From assembly GCA_024036415.1 (NCBI GenBank), contig JAMWET010000129.1:1062501-1126500 (forward strand): a DNA stretch of 64,000 nucleotides, read 5' to 3'. Below, one piece after another: positions 36,742 through 44,900 of the stretch. This stretch comes from Prochilodus magdalenae (taxonomy: Eukaryota; Chordata; Actinopteri; Characiformes; Prochilodontidae). The number at the start of each line of letters is the position of its first letter. Position 1 is the first letter of the stretch. Below the pieces are notes generated by a model. It was not told the DNA's origin. It made no database searches and saw nothing but the letters and a program-made list of their open reading frames with translations. Both the position numbers and the translations under genes were made by a program.

Positions 36742-38917
36742 TTGTCATGCAAGAACCTAAACACACCCCAATAATATAGCTGAAGTAAAATGGTCTTGCT
36801 GACAACATTATGGCAGAAAAGGGAAAACAGTCTTTCTTATTTCTCTTTTTTCATACTGAAGCTGAAACAACTTTTTTCCTTTTAAACGTACCTGTGAGTG
36901 TGGGTGCTGCAAGCTTATCAGAGGTTGCTGTGAAACAGGAGAAGAGAGAAAAAAAAGGTCAAAAGTATGACTCGTTAAACAGAGCTTAAAAGTGAAGTCA
37001 GTGTTAGTGACAACCCCATGTCTCACTTCCATTTTAAAATGGCTTTACAGCGGAAACTAAGGGCTTTGTTTGTGTTCCATGATGTGACAGACTTAGGGGG
37101 GAAAGGGAAGCTCTGAGAGAGCTAGTTTCACTCTAGTTAAACTGCTTATGAGTCCAGCAGCCAACGTAAAGCTTAAATAGCACAGGTTTTAAAGAACTGG
37201 GGAAAGTACCTTTTAGACAGAAACGGAAATACCCATTTCATGGAAGATACTGTACACAAATAGTTCATGGAGCAGGTTTGGAACCTTCCCACTCTTGGTC
37301 ATGTCAGAAACTTAACTTAAATAACTTTTATATATATATATACACATATAAATAACAATATTTGACAAAACACAGAACAAGCCAAAAACGCTCAGAAAAG
37401 AACTGCAATTTCTTACCCAACGTGACATCAGCTGCCTCTGACCATCTCTCCTTCAGCACGTTTGAAACAGCGCAGAGATATGAGCCAACACTATCAGCAT
37501 TTGCACTTTTTATCTAAAAACAGAATTTCAACATTTAGTTTCACTTCAGTTTTAAATTAAAGCAGATGTTAAATATTAATCAAGACAAGGATTAAGTAAA
37601 AGGGTTATTAAGAGCTTTTACATATGATAGAAAATATCTGCAAGGCTCTAACTTAAGTATATAAAACAGCATGAGTAACATTATGAGTACCGTTTGTTTC
37701 TGTCCATGTCTGGCCTTACCTCCAGCGTTTCTTTGTTTTCCTCTGGTAAGAGATGACCATTGCGGTACCACTGGTATTGAGGAGCAGGCATGCCCAGAGC
37801 TGAACATTTTAGGATAATCATGTCACCATTTCGTACAGTTTGTTTTGGTGTAGGCTGGACAATGATATAAGGTTCTCCTCTCCATGCAGGTGGAACACAA
37901 GCTATAAAACACATCGAAAATACAAAAGAACTGAAGTGACAAGAACTTGTACCAAGCATAGAAGCATACATCCAAAATGTAGCACATGTTTGCTTGTGCT
38001 TAGGGATCAATACAATCTAGTAAAGTCAAGTTATTAAAAATGCTATTTTAATTGTACCAAGTGCCTATGTCAGGGTAAATTGCTATCCCTTATTTAAGAA
38101 AAATAAACACAGTGCTGCTCCCTAGTTCATAGGAACCATATATGGAAACTATAAAGCTTATTTCAAATGTACTGTTTGTGTGAATCAACTGGGTTACATT
38201 AATCCACCCTATTTAGCTTCTTATTTACGCAGTGCTGACTAACAACGTTACAACTCTGTAGGCATCAGAATACCAAGCACCACAAACAGTTGCTAACCTG
38301 AGGACAAATATGAAGATCTGGAGAATTTACCTGGCAAGTTTAACACTTTCACTCTGACCCATTTGCTGAAGATGCAGTTGCAGTACAGATCACTCACTCT
38401 GCAAATGTAGCTCTCTGACTTTTTAAGAGAAACTTGGAGTCTGCTTTCTGTGGCACAAGTCACCTACAATGACACAAACAACACCCAACAGATTAGTTTC
38501 TGCCCACAATAGTAATTTAAAGCAAATCATAAGAAATACCATACAAACCTCTTTTTGTTGACCGTCAAACCACTGGTACCTCAGAGGGCCCGTGCCTACT
38601 GCTTGAACACTTAGCGTCACTGGGTAGTTTTGTGGAACACATACAGACATAGGCTGCTGTACAATGACAACTTCTGACAGAGAAAGAAAAGATAAACAAT
38701 TACAGTAATATACTGCTGACAGACTTCAGGATGGTAGGTTGATAGGAGTTAAAAATTATGAAAGCGGCATACATTGTCCATATAACCAATAGGAGAACAT
38801 CTGCGTATTTATTCATATAAGATTAAACATACCAACTTTCATGACTGTGGGACCTTCTTTAAGAGTGTGGAAGGGCCTCAACCACAGTGCTGCTGTTCTG
38901 TCTGGGCAATACGTCAT
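23953..38917 (-). CDS. malt1-like: MALT1-like type 1 paracaspase, 14 coding exons, 658 residues
   Basis: Caspase-like cysteine protease of the CARD-BCL10-MALT1 NF-kB pathway, cleaving after Arg. Exons in transcript order: 38833-38917 (CDS part), 38549-38673, 38331-38463, 37720-37901, 37417-37513, 36892-36927, 36017-36220, 33523-33700, 31851-31925, 31633-31760, 29442-29591, 26639-26784, 24664-24780, 23953-24273. They sum to 1977 nt and every junction phase agrees. Two Ig-like domains (about 29-207) precede the caspase-like domain (about 220-400) and a third Ig-like domain (from about 460). Catalytic His295 (YAGHGYE) and Cys344 (LLDTCRK) are intact, as are Asp245, Asp342, Glu380 and Trp460, equivalent to human 365, 462, 500 and 580. 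There is no death domain. Its position beside alpk3 suggests the malt2/malt3 (PCASP2/3) class; the exact paralogue is unproven. Confidence 0.9.
24664..24780 (-). CDS. malt1-like: Paracaspase exon 13 (Ig3)
   Basis: 117 nt, phase 0 to 0, acceptor TCTTCAG, donor GTACAC. Encodes VLEDIFSGPGRSDEMHSLL, then LSKTDNPDCSLRLCCLQRLE. The last part matches VSKDLPKHCLYTRLSSLQKL of MALT1. Confidence 0.8.
24987..25037. repeat. (AAC)n microsatellite
   Basis: About 16 AAC units in paracaspase intron 12, continuing imperfectly to about 25053. Read in frame it gives poly-Asn, which is not a gene. Confidence 0.95.
25290..26058 (-). mobile_element. Tc1/mariner relic, truncated on one side
   Basis: Its right end at about 26058 is the reverse complement of TACACTGCCTGGCCAAAAA, a terminal sequence typical of one fish Tc1-like family. 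Read on the minus strand it holds transposase remnants: FFFPDGTR before the second catalytic Asp, and HPSCLVLHTSLWGQ from the SVMIWG region. The HTH part lies toward 25990. It has internal deletions, many stops and no left terminus. It sits in paracaspase intron 12. Confidence 0.8.
26639..26784 (-). CDS. malt1-like: Paracaspase exon 12 (Ig3)
   Basis: 146 nt, acceptor TCTGCCAG, donor GTAAGT, ends phase 0. Encodes FPCGVQLELSFSALFSNVLL and VQDCTVDL, matching the FDCGVQIQLGFAAEFSNVMI block of MALT1's C-terminal Ig-like domain. Confidence 0.9.
29442..29591 (-). CDS. malt1-like: Paracaspase exon 11 (linker into Ig3, allosteric Trp)
   Basis: 150 nt, phase 1 to 1. Encodes DLGKDQLVCGRQVVEIKHTL, then RALTDPVG and DASWRQTN. 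RALTDP is strictly MALT1-like. Trp460 corresponds to human Trp580, with the same 120-residue offset as the catalytic pair, so the alignment is ungapped over 166 residues. Confidence 0.95.
31633..31760 (-). CDS. malt1-like: Paracaspase exon 10 (end of protease core)
   Basis: 128 nt, acceptor ATATTTAG, donor GTGAGT. Encodes TEDAEAFEVQDGGKSTGIFT and KYLNKYILQPQKVTHILEQV. Glu380 in AEAFE corresponds to human Glu500 of the S1 pocket; STGIFTKYL matches ANGIFMKFL. Confidence 0.9.
31851..31925 (-). CDS. malt1-like: Paracaspase exon 9
   Basis: 75 nt, phase 2 to 2, acceptor TGTTTAAG, donor GTGAGT. Encodes SGPASDINPLAPLGNTVYGY, matching the IPILDALKVTANIVFGYAT block of MALT1 without a length change. 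Confidence 0.85.
33523..33700 (-). CDS. malt1-like: Paracaspase exon 8 (catalytic His and Cys)
   Basis: 178 nt, phase 1 in, 2 out. Encodes FYYAGHGYEHLGRNYL, VAIDAPRPYRTVNCVCVQ and LNVILLDTCRKW. His295 and Cys344 are 49 residues apart, the same as human His415 and Cys464. Asp342 corresponds to human Asp462 in the S1 pocket. Confidence 0.95.
36017..36220 (-). CDS. malt1-like: Paracaspase exon 7 (start of caspase-like domain)
   Basis: 204 nt, phase 1 to 1. Encodes DKVALLIGNLNYTHHPRL, then PIMDVHELASLLQQLGFRVV and SLLDLT, closely matching the MALT1 p20-like start. Asp245 in PIMDV corresponds to human Asp365, one of the acidic S1-pocket residues that select Arg. Confidence 0.95.
36664..36737. repeat. 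(TA)n microsatellite
   Basis: About 36 uninterrupted TA units in paracaspase intron 6, a likely site of length polymorphism and assembly error. Confidence 0.97.
36892..36927 (-). CDS. malt1-like: Paracaspase exon 6 (36-nt linker exon, exon-7-equivalent)
   Basis: Acceptor TTTCACAG, donor GTACGT. The exon is 36 nt with phase 1 on both sides, so including or skipping it keeps the frame. It encodes the linker ATSDKLAAPTLT between Ig2 and the protease domain. Its position corresponds to the alternatively spliced human MALT1 exon 7 (11 residues, carrying a TRAF6-binding motif). The acidic TRAF6-type motif is not present here. Confidence 0.75.
37417..37513 (-). CDS. malt1-like: Paracaspase exon 5 (second half of Ig2)
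   Basis: 97 nt, phase 0 in, 1 out. Encodes SVGSYLCAVSNVLKERWSE and ADVTL. The YLCAV Cys pairs with LKC of exon 4, so Ig2 keeps its disulfide. Confidence 0.9.
37720..37901 (-). CDS. malt1-like: Paracaspase exon 4 (first half of Ig2)
   Basis: Acceptor TTTTATAG, donor GTAAGG; 182 nt, phase 1 in, 0 out. Encodes PYIIVQPTPKQTVRNGDMII, then LKCSALGMPAPQYQWYRNG. Both the B-strand Cys and the YQWY core Trp of an Ig fold are present. Confidence 0.9.
38331..38463 (-). CDS. malt1-like: Paracaspase exon 3 (second half of Ig1)
   Basis: Phase 0 in, phase 1 out, 133 nt. Encodes VTCATESRLQVSLKKSESYI, CRVSDLYCNC and FSKWVRVKV. The F-strand motif YICRV matches YVCRV of MALT1. Extra cysteines (VTC, LYCNC) are notable next to the missing B-strand Cys. 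Confidence 0.85.
38549..38673 (-). CDS. malt1-like: Paracaspase exon 2 (first half of Ig1)
   Basis: Phase 1 in, phase 0 out. Encodes VVIVQQPMSV, then the B-C strand region TLSVQAVGTGPLRYQWFDG. The YQWF Trp of Ig1 is present. The B-strand position that is Cys-Cys in MALT1 (KLCC) reads LSV here, so the canonical Ig1 disulfide cannot form in the usual way. Confidence 0.85.
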
Positions 38918-38930
38918 CACGACATATTAT
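38833..38930 (-). CDS. malt1-like: Paracaspase exon 1 (start codon; short leader)
   Basis: Acceptor TTTGGCAG before 38930, donor GTATGT after 38833. The only frame that stays open to the donor starts at the ATG at 38917-38915 (MTYCPDRTAALW) and has an in-frame TAA just upstream. The coding part gives 28 residues plus one base. Because of that stop, no upstream exon can extend the protein through this exon, so the death domain is not encoded. A non-coding exon ending at a good donor (minus-strand GTAAGTG from 39074) may precede it. Confidence 0.75.
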
Positions 38931-41706
38931 CTGCCAAACAACAAAACAATGAAGCATGAAAGGAAAAACAAGCACAAATAACCTTAAACACATTTTCAAA
39001 TTTTATGCATAATTAAGTCATCAAGTAAACAATGTCACTGATTGTGGTTCAATACCAATTCTAAAGACACTTACCATTAGTGGACAGAGTGGTAGTAGCA
39101 GAGAGAAATCAGACATCCAAAAGCATTTATTGTCTCTAAAGGTTATCTCACAGAAAGCTTTTGTTTATGATGTAGTGGTTATTAACTTTGCAAGACCTAT
39201 GCTAATAGTTTAAATGTTTGACCCTTTTGTAAAGAAAATAAATCCAACCGTGACAGTGAAATAAATGCAGGGTTTATTTTCTTCAGTTCTTCCCCTACTT
39301 AACAGTCACCAACATTACAGGTAAAATATGAAAACTCATAGTTTCAGTGGTCATTTTAAATCATAAAAAACCCTGGCTCCAATCACATCCATTGTACAGA
39401 AATCAGAGTTACTCAGTTTTTACAGTAAACATTTTAAACGTAAACGCACTCTGAAAGACTAACGTCTCACTGAATGAATTATGCAGAAATTCTGAAGAAG
39501 CAGTGGATGTTATTTTAGTTTAAAAGAGCAATAAGTAAATAAATGTTCTGCCAGAACTACAAAACATGTTAATGTTCTACAGCACACATACCAGTCAAAA
39601 TGTACCGAACAACAACGTTAATGTTAATGAGTTCCAGTTCCAGACTCCTCAAATAAAGAATCTCCATCAGTTAGAGATGTAGGAATGTTTCCTTTTCATT
39701 TTCTGGCTTTGGTATTAGACAGACAGAACAACCAAGCAAATAAACTGAGCCAAAAATTCCCTCAAAAACACGTCTGTTGAGCAGTTCTGCCAGTTTGAAC
39801 CTCTTTGGCCACAGTGACCTGTTGTACCTGCTTCACTCACTACTCACCTCAAATCACCGCTCAGCAGCTGAACAGCTACAGACGAGAGCCCAGAACTTTC
39901 CCTGCTCTCAACCCCAAACACCGGCGGTGAAAGTCGCTCTCGAAATCATGACGGATCACTTGCCTGTGATGCAAGGTAACAAAAAAACAGAAAAATGCGA
40001 TGTAGGCCAAGTTCCCGGAAAAGCTGTGTCCGCCCATTACCGGAGTGTGTAGAATATTTGGGCCTGTGGATCCGCGCTGATGTTCAACACACTTTTTACT
40101 GTTTATATGGGCTTGAAAATACAGCCGACCTACGTTACCTCAGTTATGAAGAGATTATACGCAGTAGACATGTTTCAGATAAACAGATCATTTATTCTAT
40201 TCATTTCATAGTTGTACAAATGAAGGTCTAAATGAAACATTTGTATAGCGTTTATTAATTTGTTGTGTTTCATCTAGAAATAAAAGGATCTGGATTGATT
40301 GTTATTTTCTCATAGTCACATGACACCAGAAGTTATGTTCATAGTGTATTATGTTATGTTCATTGTAAATATAGGCAAGGGTAGTTGTTGTTATAAGCTG
40401 TCAACAATAAACATATATGTAAAGACCTACACTACAAAAGTCATAATCCACTGATGGAATGGTAGCGTAATTACCAATACAGCTCACTTGTCATTGTTTG
40501 TGTGGGGGTGTATGTAGCTCTGTGTGGGGACGAAATGTGGAGAAGGGGCCATATCATGAAATTTTTGACGTGGTAATAGTTGATGGAATTTTTTTTTTCT
40601 GTTTTCATTAAAAAAAAAAAGGTTAATGTTAAAAAGGTAAAAAAAACCCACTGGAATAATACATCTGTATAAATAGCTGTCATTCTTGATCTACTGTAAG
40701 ACTCAGCTGATTGCTTATGTGTATTTGTGTATGCTTTGCATGGTGTACTTGGCGTGACTGTGTTTTTGCCGGAGCATGTAACCAGAGCTCTTTTATGTTT
40801 GGAAAATGAAGCAACAGGGCTAGACCGGTGGCCAAGACTGTTGACTCGGGGAGGGAGCGCTGGCTACTGAGTGGCAGGATCATCTGAGGGGGCTGTCCTA
40901 CTTAAACCTGGGGGCCTGCTTTTAGCTGGGCCACAAGTCAGTCCTCTGCTGGAACAGTTCCTCTCTACCATCTGGAGATAAACTGTAGTCTATTGATTGA
41001 GCTAGAAGTAAGCATTTAAATCGGCCCATTGCTGTGTTCAAATGAGCTCTGCAGTTGCTTGACACTGGACCGGTCCTTTATTAACACTTCTTGGCCTGGG
41101 TAAAACGGACAAATTGCTTAACCTTGATATTTTGACATTCCCAGTGGCTGTCAAGAAGGTGATCAAATCGGTTTCTCTTCCTTGGAGTCTCCTAGCAAGT
41201 GGCTGTGGAGCAATGGCTAGATTCGGAAAATGTGATGTGCTCTTGCGCCTATTTGTAGGCCTGCTATAAATAGGGCCCTTCTGGCACCACATGCTTGGCT
41301 ATGATTGACAATTGCAGTGCTTTGCTACGGGCAGCAGGACAAGGAAAGCACTAGGAAAACACACGAATGGCGAGTATTTATATGTGTTACAGAATCCGAT
41401 TTTATGTGTGTGTGTGTTTTTGTGTGTGTAGAAATGTCAAGTTAGAGTGGATGTTTGCCTGTTCAAAAGTGAATGTCTGTACTTGTGCACTAACCATCAT
41501 TTAAGGACTAAATGGCTCCTCAGCCAACTAACTGGTCCTATTTATAACGTTTCCAAGTGCCCTATCTGATGAAACTTGTCTAGATTATTTCTTAACAGTT
41601 GTAAGTGTGTCTTACTTACCACCAGACTGTCTCAATGCCTCTGTAATGTTTGCAAGTTTGTTCTAATTCTCAAAGCTAAATTGTCTTTTTTTTTTTTTCC
41701 TTTCAG
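38931..41706. other. Divergent intergenic region between the paracaspase gene and alpk3
   Basis: The two genes point away from each other. The left part should hold the paracaspase promoter and a leader exon: a good minus-strand donor begins at 39074, and CpG-containing sequence lies at about 39840-40080. The right part belongs to alpk3: a plus-strand GTAAGC donor at 41008 could end a non-coding leader exon that starts near 40900. No additional gene seen. A TG repeat lies at about 41407-41429. Confidence 0.45.
41249..41273 (+). promoter_or_regulatory. alpk3: MEF2-like/TATA element upstream of alpk3
   Basis: CTATAAATAG (41264-41273) fits the MEF2 consensus YTAWWWWTAR exactly and also reads as a TATA box. 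CTATTTGTAG (41249-41258), one base off the consensus, lies 15 bp before it. A further exact match, CTATTTATAA, is at 41538-41547. Alpk3 is a striated-muscle gene and MEF2 drives muscle promoters, so muscle control is plausible. Whether this is the core promoter or an intronic enhancer after a leader exon ending at 41007 is open. Confidence 0.45.
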
Positions 41707-41857
41707 TGGCTCAGTAGAGTGTAGCATTTTTACATTTGAGCTTGGACAGCAAGAAGACCAAGCCTGGTTTTATTACATAGAAACAGAGGAGCTATTCTGC
41801 CAGCCAGGCTGGTCCTTTGTTTTGGACTATAGAAACTAGACATTTTTTTGTTGAACA

Positions 41858-41988
41858 ATGACATCCCGGAGACCCATGATCCGCTCTTACTCAGGCAATG
41901 GGAGATCAGGCAGTCAAAATGGGGAAGATGTTCCTTCACCACGTTTGGACAGCCGCAACTACCTCTCCAATGTCCGGCCTGAAAACAG
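41858..41988 (+). CDS. alpk3: alpk3 exon 1 (start codon)
   Basis: Acceptor CCTTTCAG at 41706 gives a 151-nt 5' UTR part of this exon (41707-41857). The ATG at 41858 has an in-frame TGA at 41852-41854. Encodes [15 protein letters not shown], then [13 protein letters not shown]. The [11 protein letters not shown] end matches SRSYLLSVRPE of human ALPK3. Donor GTAGGG at 41989. Confidence 0.85.
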
Positions 41989-44900
41989 GTAGGGGAGCTT
42001 ATGTGCTGTTGTTCTTCCTTTGTCTGGTTTGGTAGAAGAGATGAGGAATCTGTTGCCAATTACTCTCTAGCTATCGTAGTCCAGCAGGTTGAGAGGTCCA
42101 TTTTTATGATGTCCTGAAGAACCATCTAATATAACACCAGCATGGACAACAATTGCAGTCATTTTCTTGCAGTGCATTATAGCTAATCTTTTGTTATGTT
42201 TTTTTATTTATGCATTGTTCAAGACATATAAATACTTATGGGTATTTAAAACCATATCGTTTTTTGTTTCTTTATTAAATTATTTTTTGTTACATTATAA
42301 TAATGTTGACTGGGATAAAATCTTTGAAACTGAATGATCATCCAGACACAATTTACCACACTGGCACATATTTATCAACATCTCTTCAGAATAACAGTTG
42401 CAATGAAGTTCATAACTAGACCTAATAACCCAAAGAACCCATTCAATTGACTGCTAGTTCTTGCAAAATATAGAGTTTAATGGTTTCTGTCTTATAAGTT
42501 GCTCTTGGTCTGCCTCTTCTCTAAATAGCTACTCAACTCACAGATATTCAAACTACAAACCATCGAGGTAAACATACTTTTACAGGAAATCAGTCTCTAA
42601 CTAATGGCACGTCTAACAATATAACCCCACCACCCTTTTAATTTTATTTTCAATTCCTAAAAAGCAGACAATTTGTTCTAATCTTCAGAGTGTACATTGC
42701 AGAAAGTTTTCAGTTCCCCCCTACTGAAGCAATGATTTGTGTAAAAAAGTCCCTCATGAATGCTAAGATGTTTGCAGTCGCAACTACAAAGAATGCTTTC
42801 ACATGCTGCCAAAATTTTAGTGTGCTCTCAGTTTACTGGAATCACTATGTAATCTACCCCTCCATAGCAACCTGTGGCAATACTTATTACTTTATTAATA
42901 ATAAATCCCCCTTTTCCTGTTCCTAGCCTACACACTGAGAGTTGATACACTGATTGATTGTTTGAGTTATTGATTGATTGCTACTCCTTTGCTGACTGGT
43001 TAAGAGTGATCCCTTGTATATTTGAACCAGAGCATGTTGTTAGATGAAGGTCACTTTTTTGCAAGCCCTCTGATTTCCATTTTCAGGAGTACATTTTGTA
43101 CTGTTATGGCTCAGCTGACTGAGGAGACCCAGCCATGTTTTGAGACTACTATCAAGTCTAAGGCAGTATCAGAGGCCTGCAATGTGAAATTCTCCTGTGT
43201 CGTAACAGGTACGCTGCTGTTACCGGCACATTTGAGTGCATTCAGACAGTTTTTGAGATTAATAACTAGAACAGCAACATCTTGAGAAATACATCAAATG
43301 ACTCATGTCTTGTTAGATTATTTAGTGGCAAATGCATAGAAAGACAGAACTGCCTTGTCATAAAGTGGAAAAACATTTTTAATTCAATGTGCTACATGAA
43401 TATTAATCACAATTTCTAATATTGTCCTTACAGGTTACCCTGTCCCTGAGCTGACTTGGTATAAGGATGATATGGAATTAGACAGATACTGCGGGCTTCC
43501 CAAATACGAAATTTTTCGCAATGGAAAAACTCATACGCTCCATATCTATAAGTATGTTGATCATAACTGCCGTTTTTATATAGCAGATGTGATGATGATA
43601 CGTACCCTGCGCTCGGCCTTACATAATCAATTGTGTTTTGAGTGATTGTGCGTTTCTTTTGTAGTTGTACTATGGAGGATGCAGCCATTTACCAGGCCTC
43701 TGCCAGAAACAGTAAGGGTATTGTCTCTTGTTCTGGAGTATTAGAGGTGGGTGCCATGAGTGAGTACAAGATCCATCAGAGGTTCTTTTCCAAACTCAAG
43801 CAGAAGGCAGAAGTCAAACGCAGAGAACTAGAAGAATCTCGACGCCGCGGCAAAGAGAATATTCAGCACGAACAGCTGGGCATCAGCCAGGACCGCACTT
43901 TGAGAAAACGCAGATTGCCAGAGGGTCCAGAACTTAGCTCTCATACGGAAGCCCAGGATGGAGAAGACAGTGAAGCCAAAGAGGAGGCAACCATTGAGCA
44001 GCAGCCAGCAGTTGTTGATGAAGAGGTGAATGGACTTTCAGTAGAAACTTATGAACTGAACTCCAACATAAATCAAGAGAATGACATTCAGCAGCTCAAC
44101 CACATCCATGAGAAGGAAGAAATAGGTAGCACAAAGCAGACTGGCAAAGACAAAATGAGCAGGAAGAAGATCAGGATCTCCAATGGATTTGATGAGACTG
44201 TTACCACTCGACCAAGCCAAGACGCTGGAGGAGGAGACTCATCTGAGGGAATGAGTTTGGCAAAGTATCTATCACAGTCCTTGCAATCCCACACTGCTGA
44301 GGAGCAGACCCGGGAGCCAGAGATCACGGGCACTGATGCTGTTCAAGAAAAAGGAAGAGAATCAGAACAGGGGGTTGAGAGGGAGCAAATAAAATCAGAT
44401 GAAAGGGAAAAGGAGCGAGGAAGGTCCCGAGAAAGAGAACGAGAATGGTCGAGGGAAAGGGAGCGAGAAAAAGCAAGACAAGTTGTGCCTGAACACAGAC
44501 CTGCCACTGTGCCTGAGACCCAACCACCAGCACTTAAAGACGCTGAACATCAGCACAAGTCTGCACTAAGCTCAGTCTTTCACTCCATAAAGGACATATT
44601 CTTTGGCAAGGGTAAGAAATCATCTGAGAAACTCAGTGATAGTATTGAAAAAGATATCCCACAAAAGGAATCACAGGAGGCAGACACCTCAGGAATCTAT
44701 AGTGTGATCTCGGAACATTCGGTACCAATGGAAGTGGCTCAGCCCAGTCAAACTGGGGGACTGTATGTGAATAGGGAGTCTCCCCTGCAGCTACCACGCT
44801 CATTACAACTTAAGACTGATATGGTAGGCTTAAATTTGAATGGCCAAACCCATGGATTTAGCAGTGATAGCACACGGGAGATCTTGGCAACTACTGAGAC

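Larger units (their letters stand above)
24274..38832 (-). other. malt1-like: Introns of the paracaspase gene
   Basis: The thirteen introns range from 85 nt (38464-38548) to about 2.7 kb (26785-29441). Besides the listed repeats (AAC array, Tc1/mariner relic, TA array) there are short CAAA arrays at about 24842-24866 and 30313-30336. Nothing else coding was seen in the longer introns 24781-26638, 26785-29441, 29592-31632, 31926-33522 and 33701-36016. Confidence 0.6.

Noticed and set aside
36554..36760. Open frame with a poly Ile-Tyr run
   Set aside because: Translation of the TA microsatellite.
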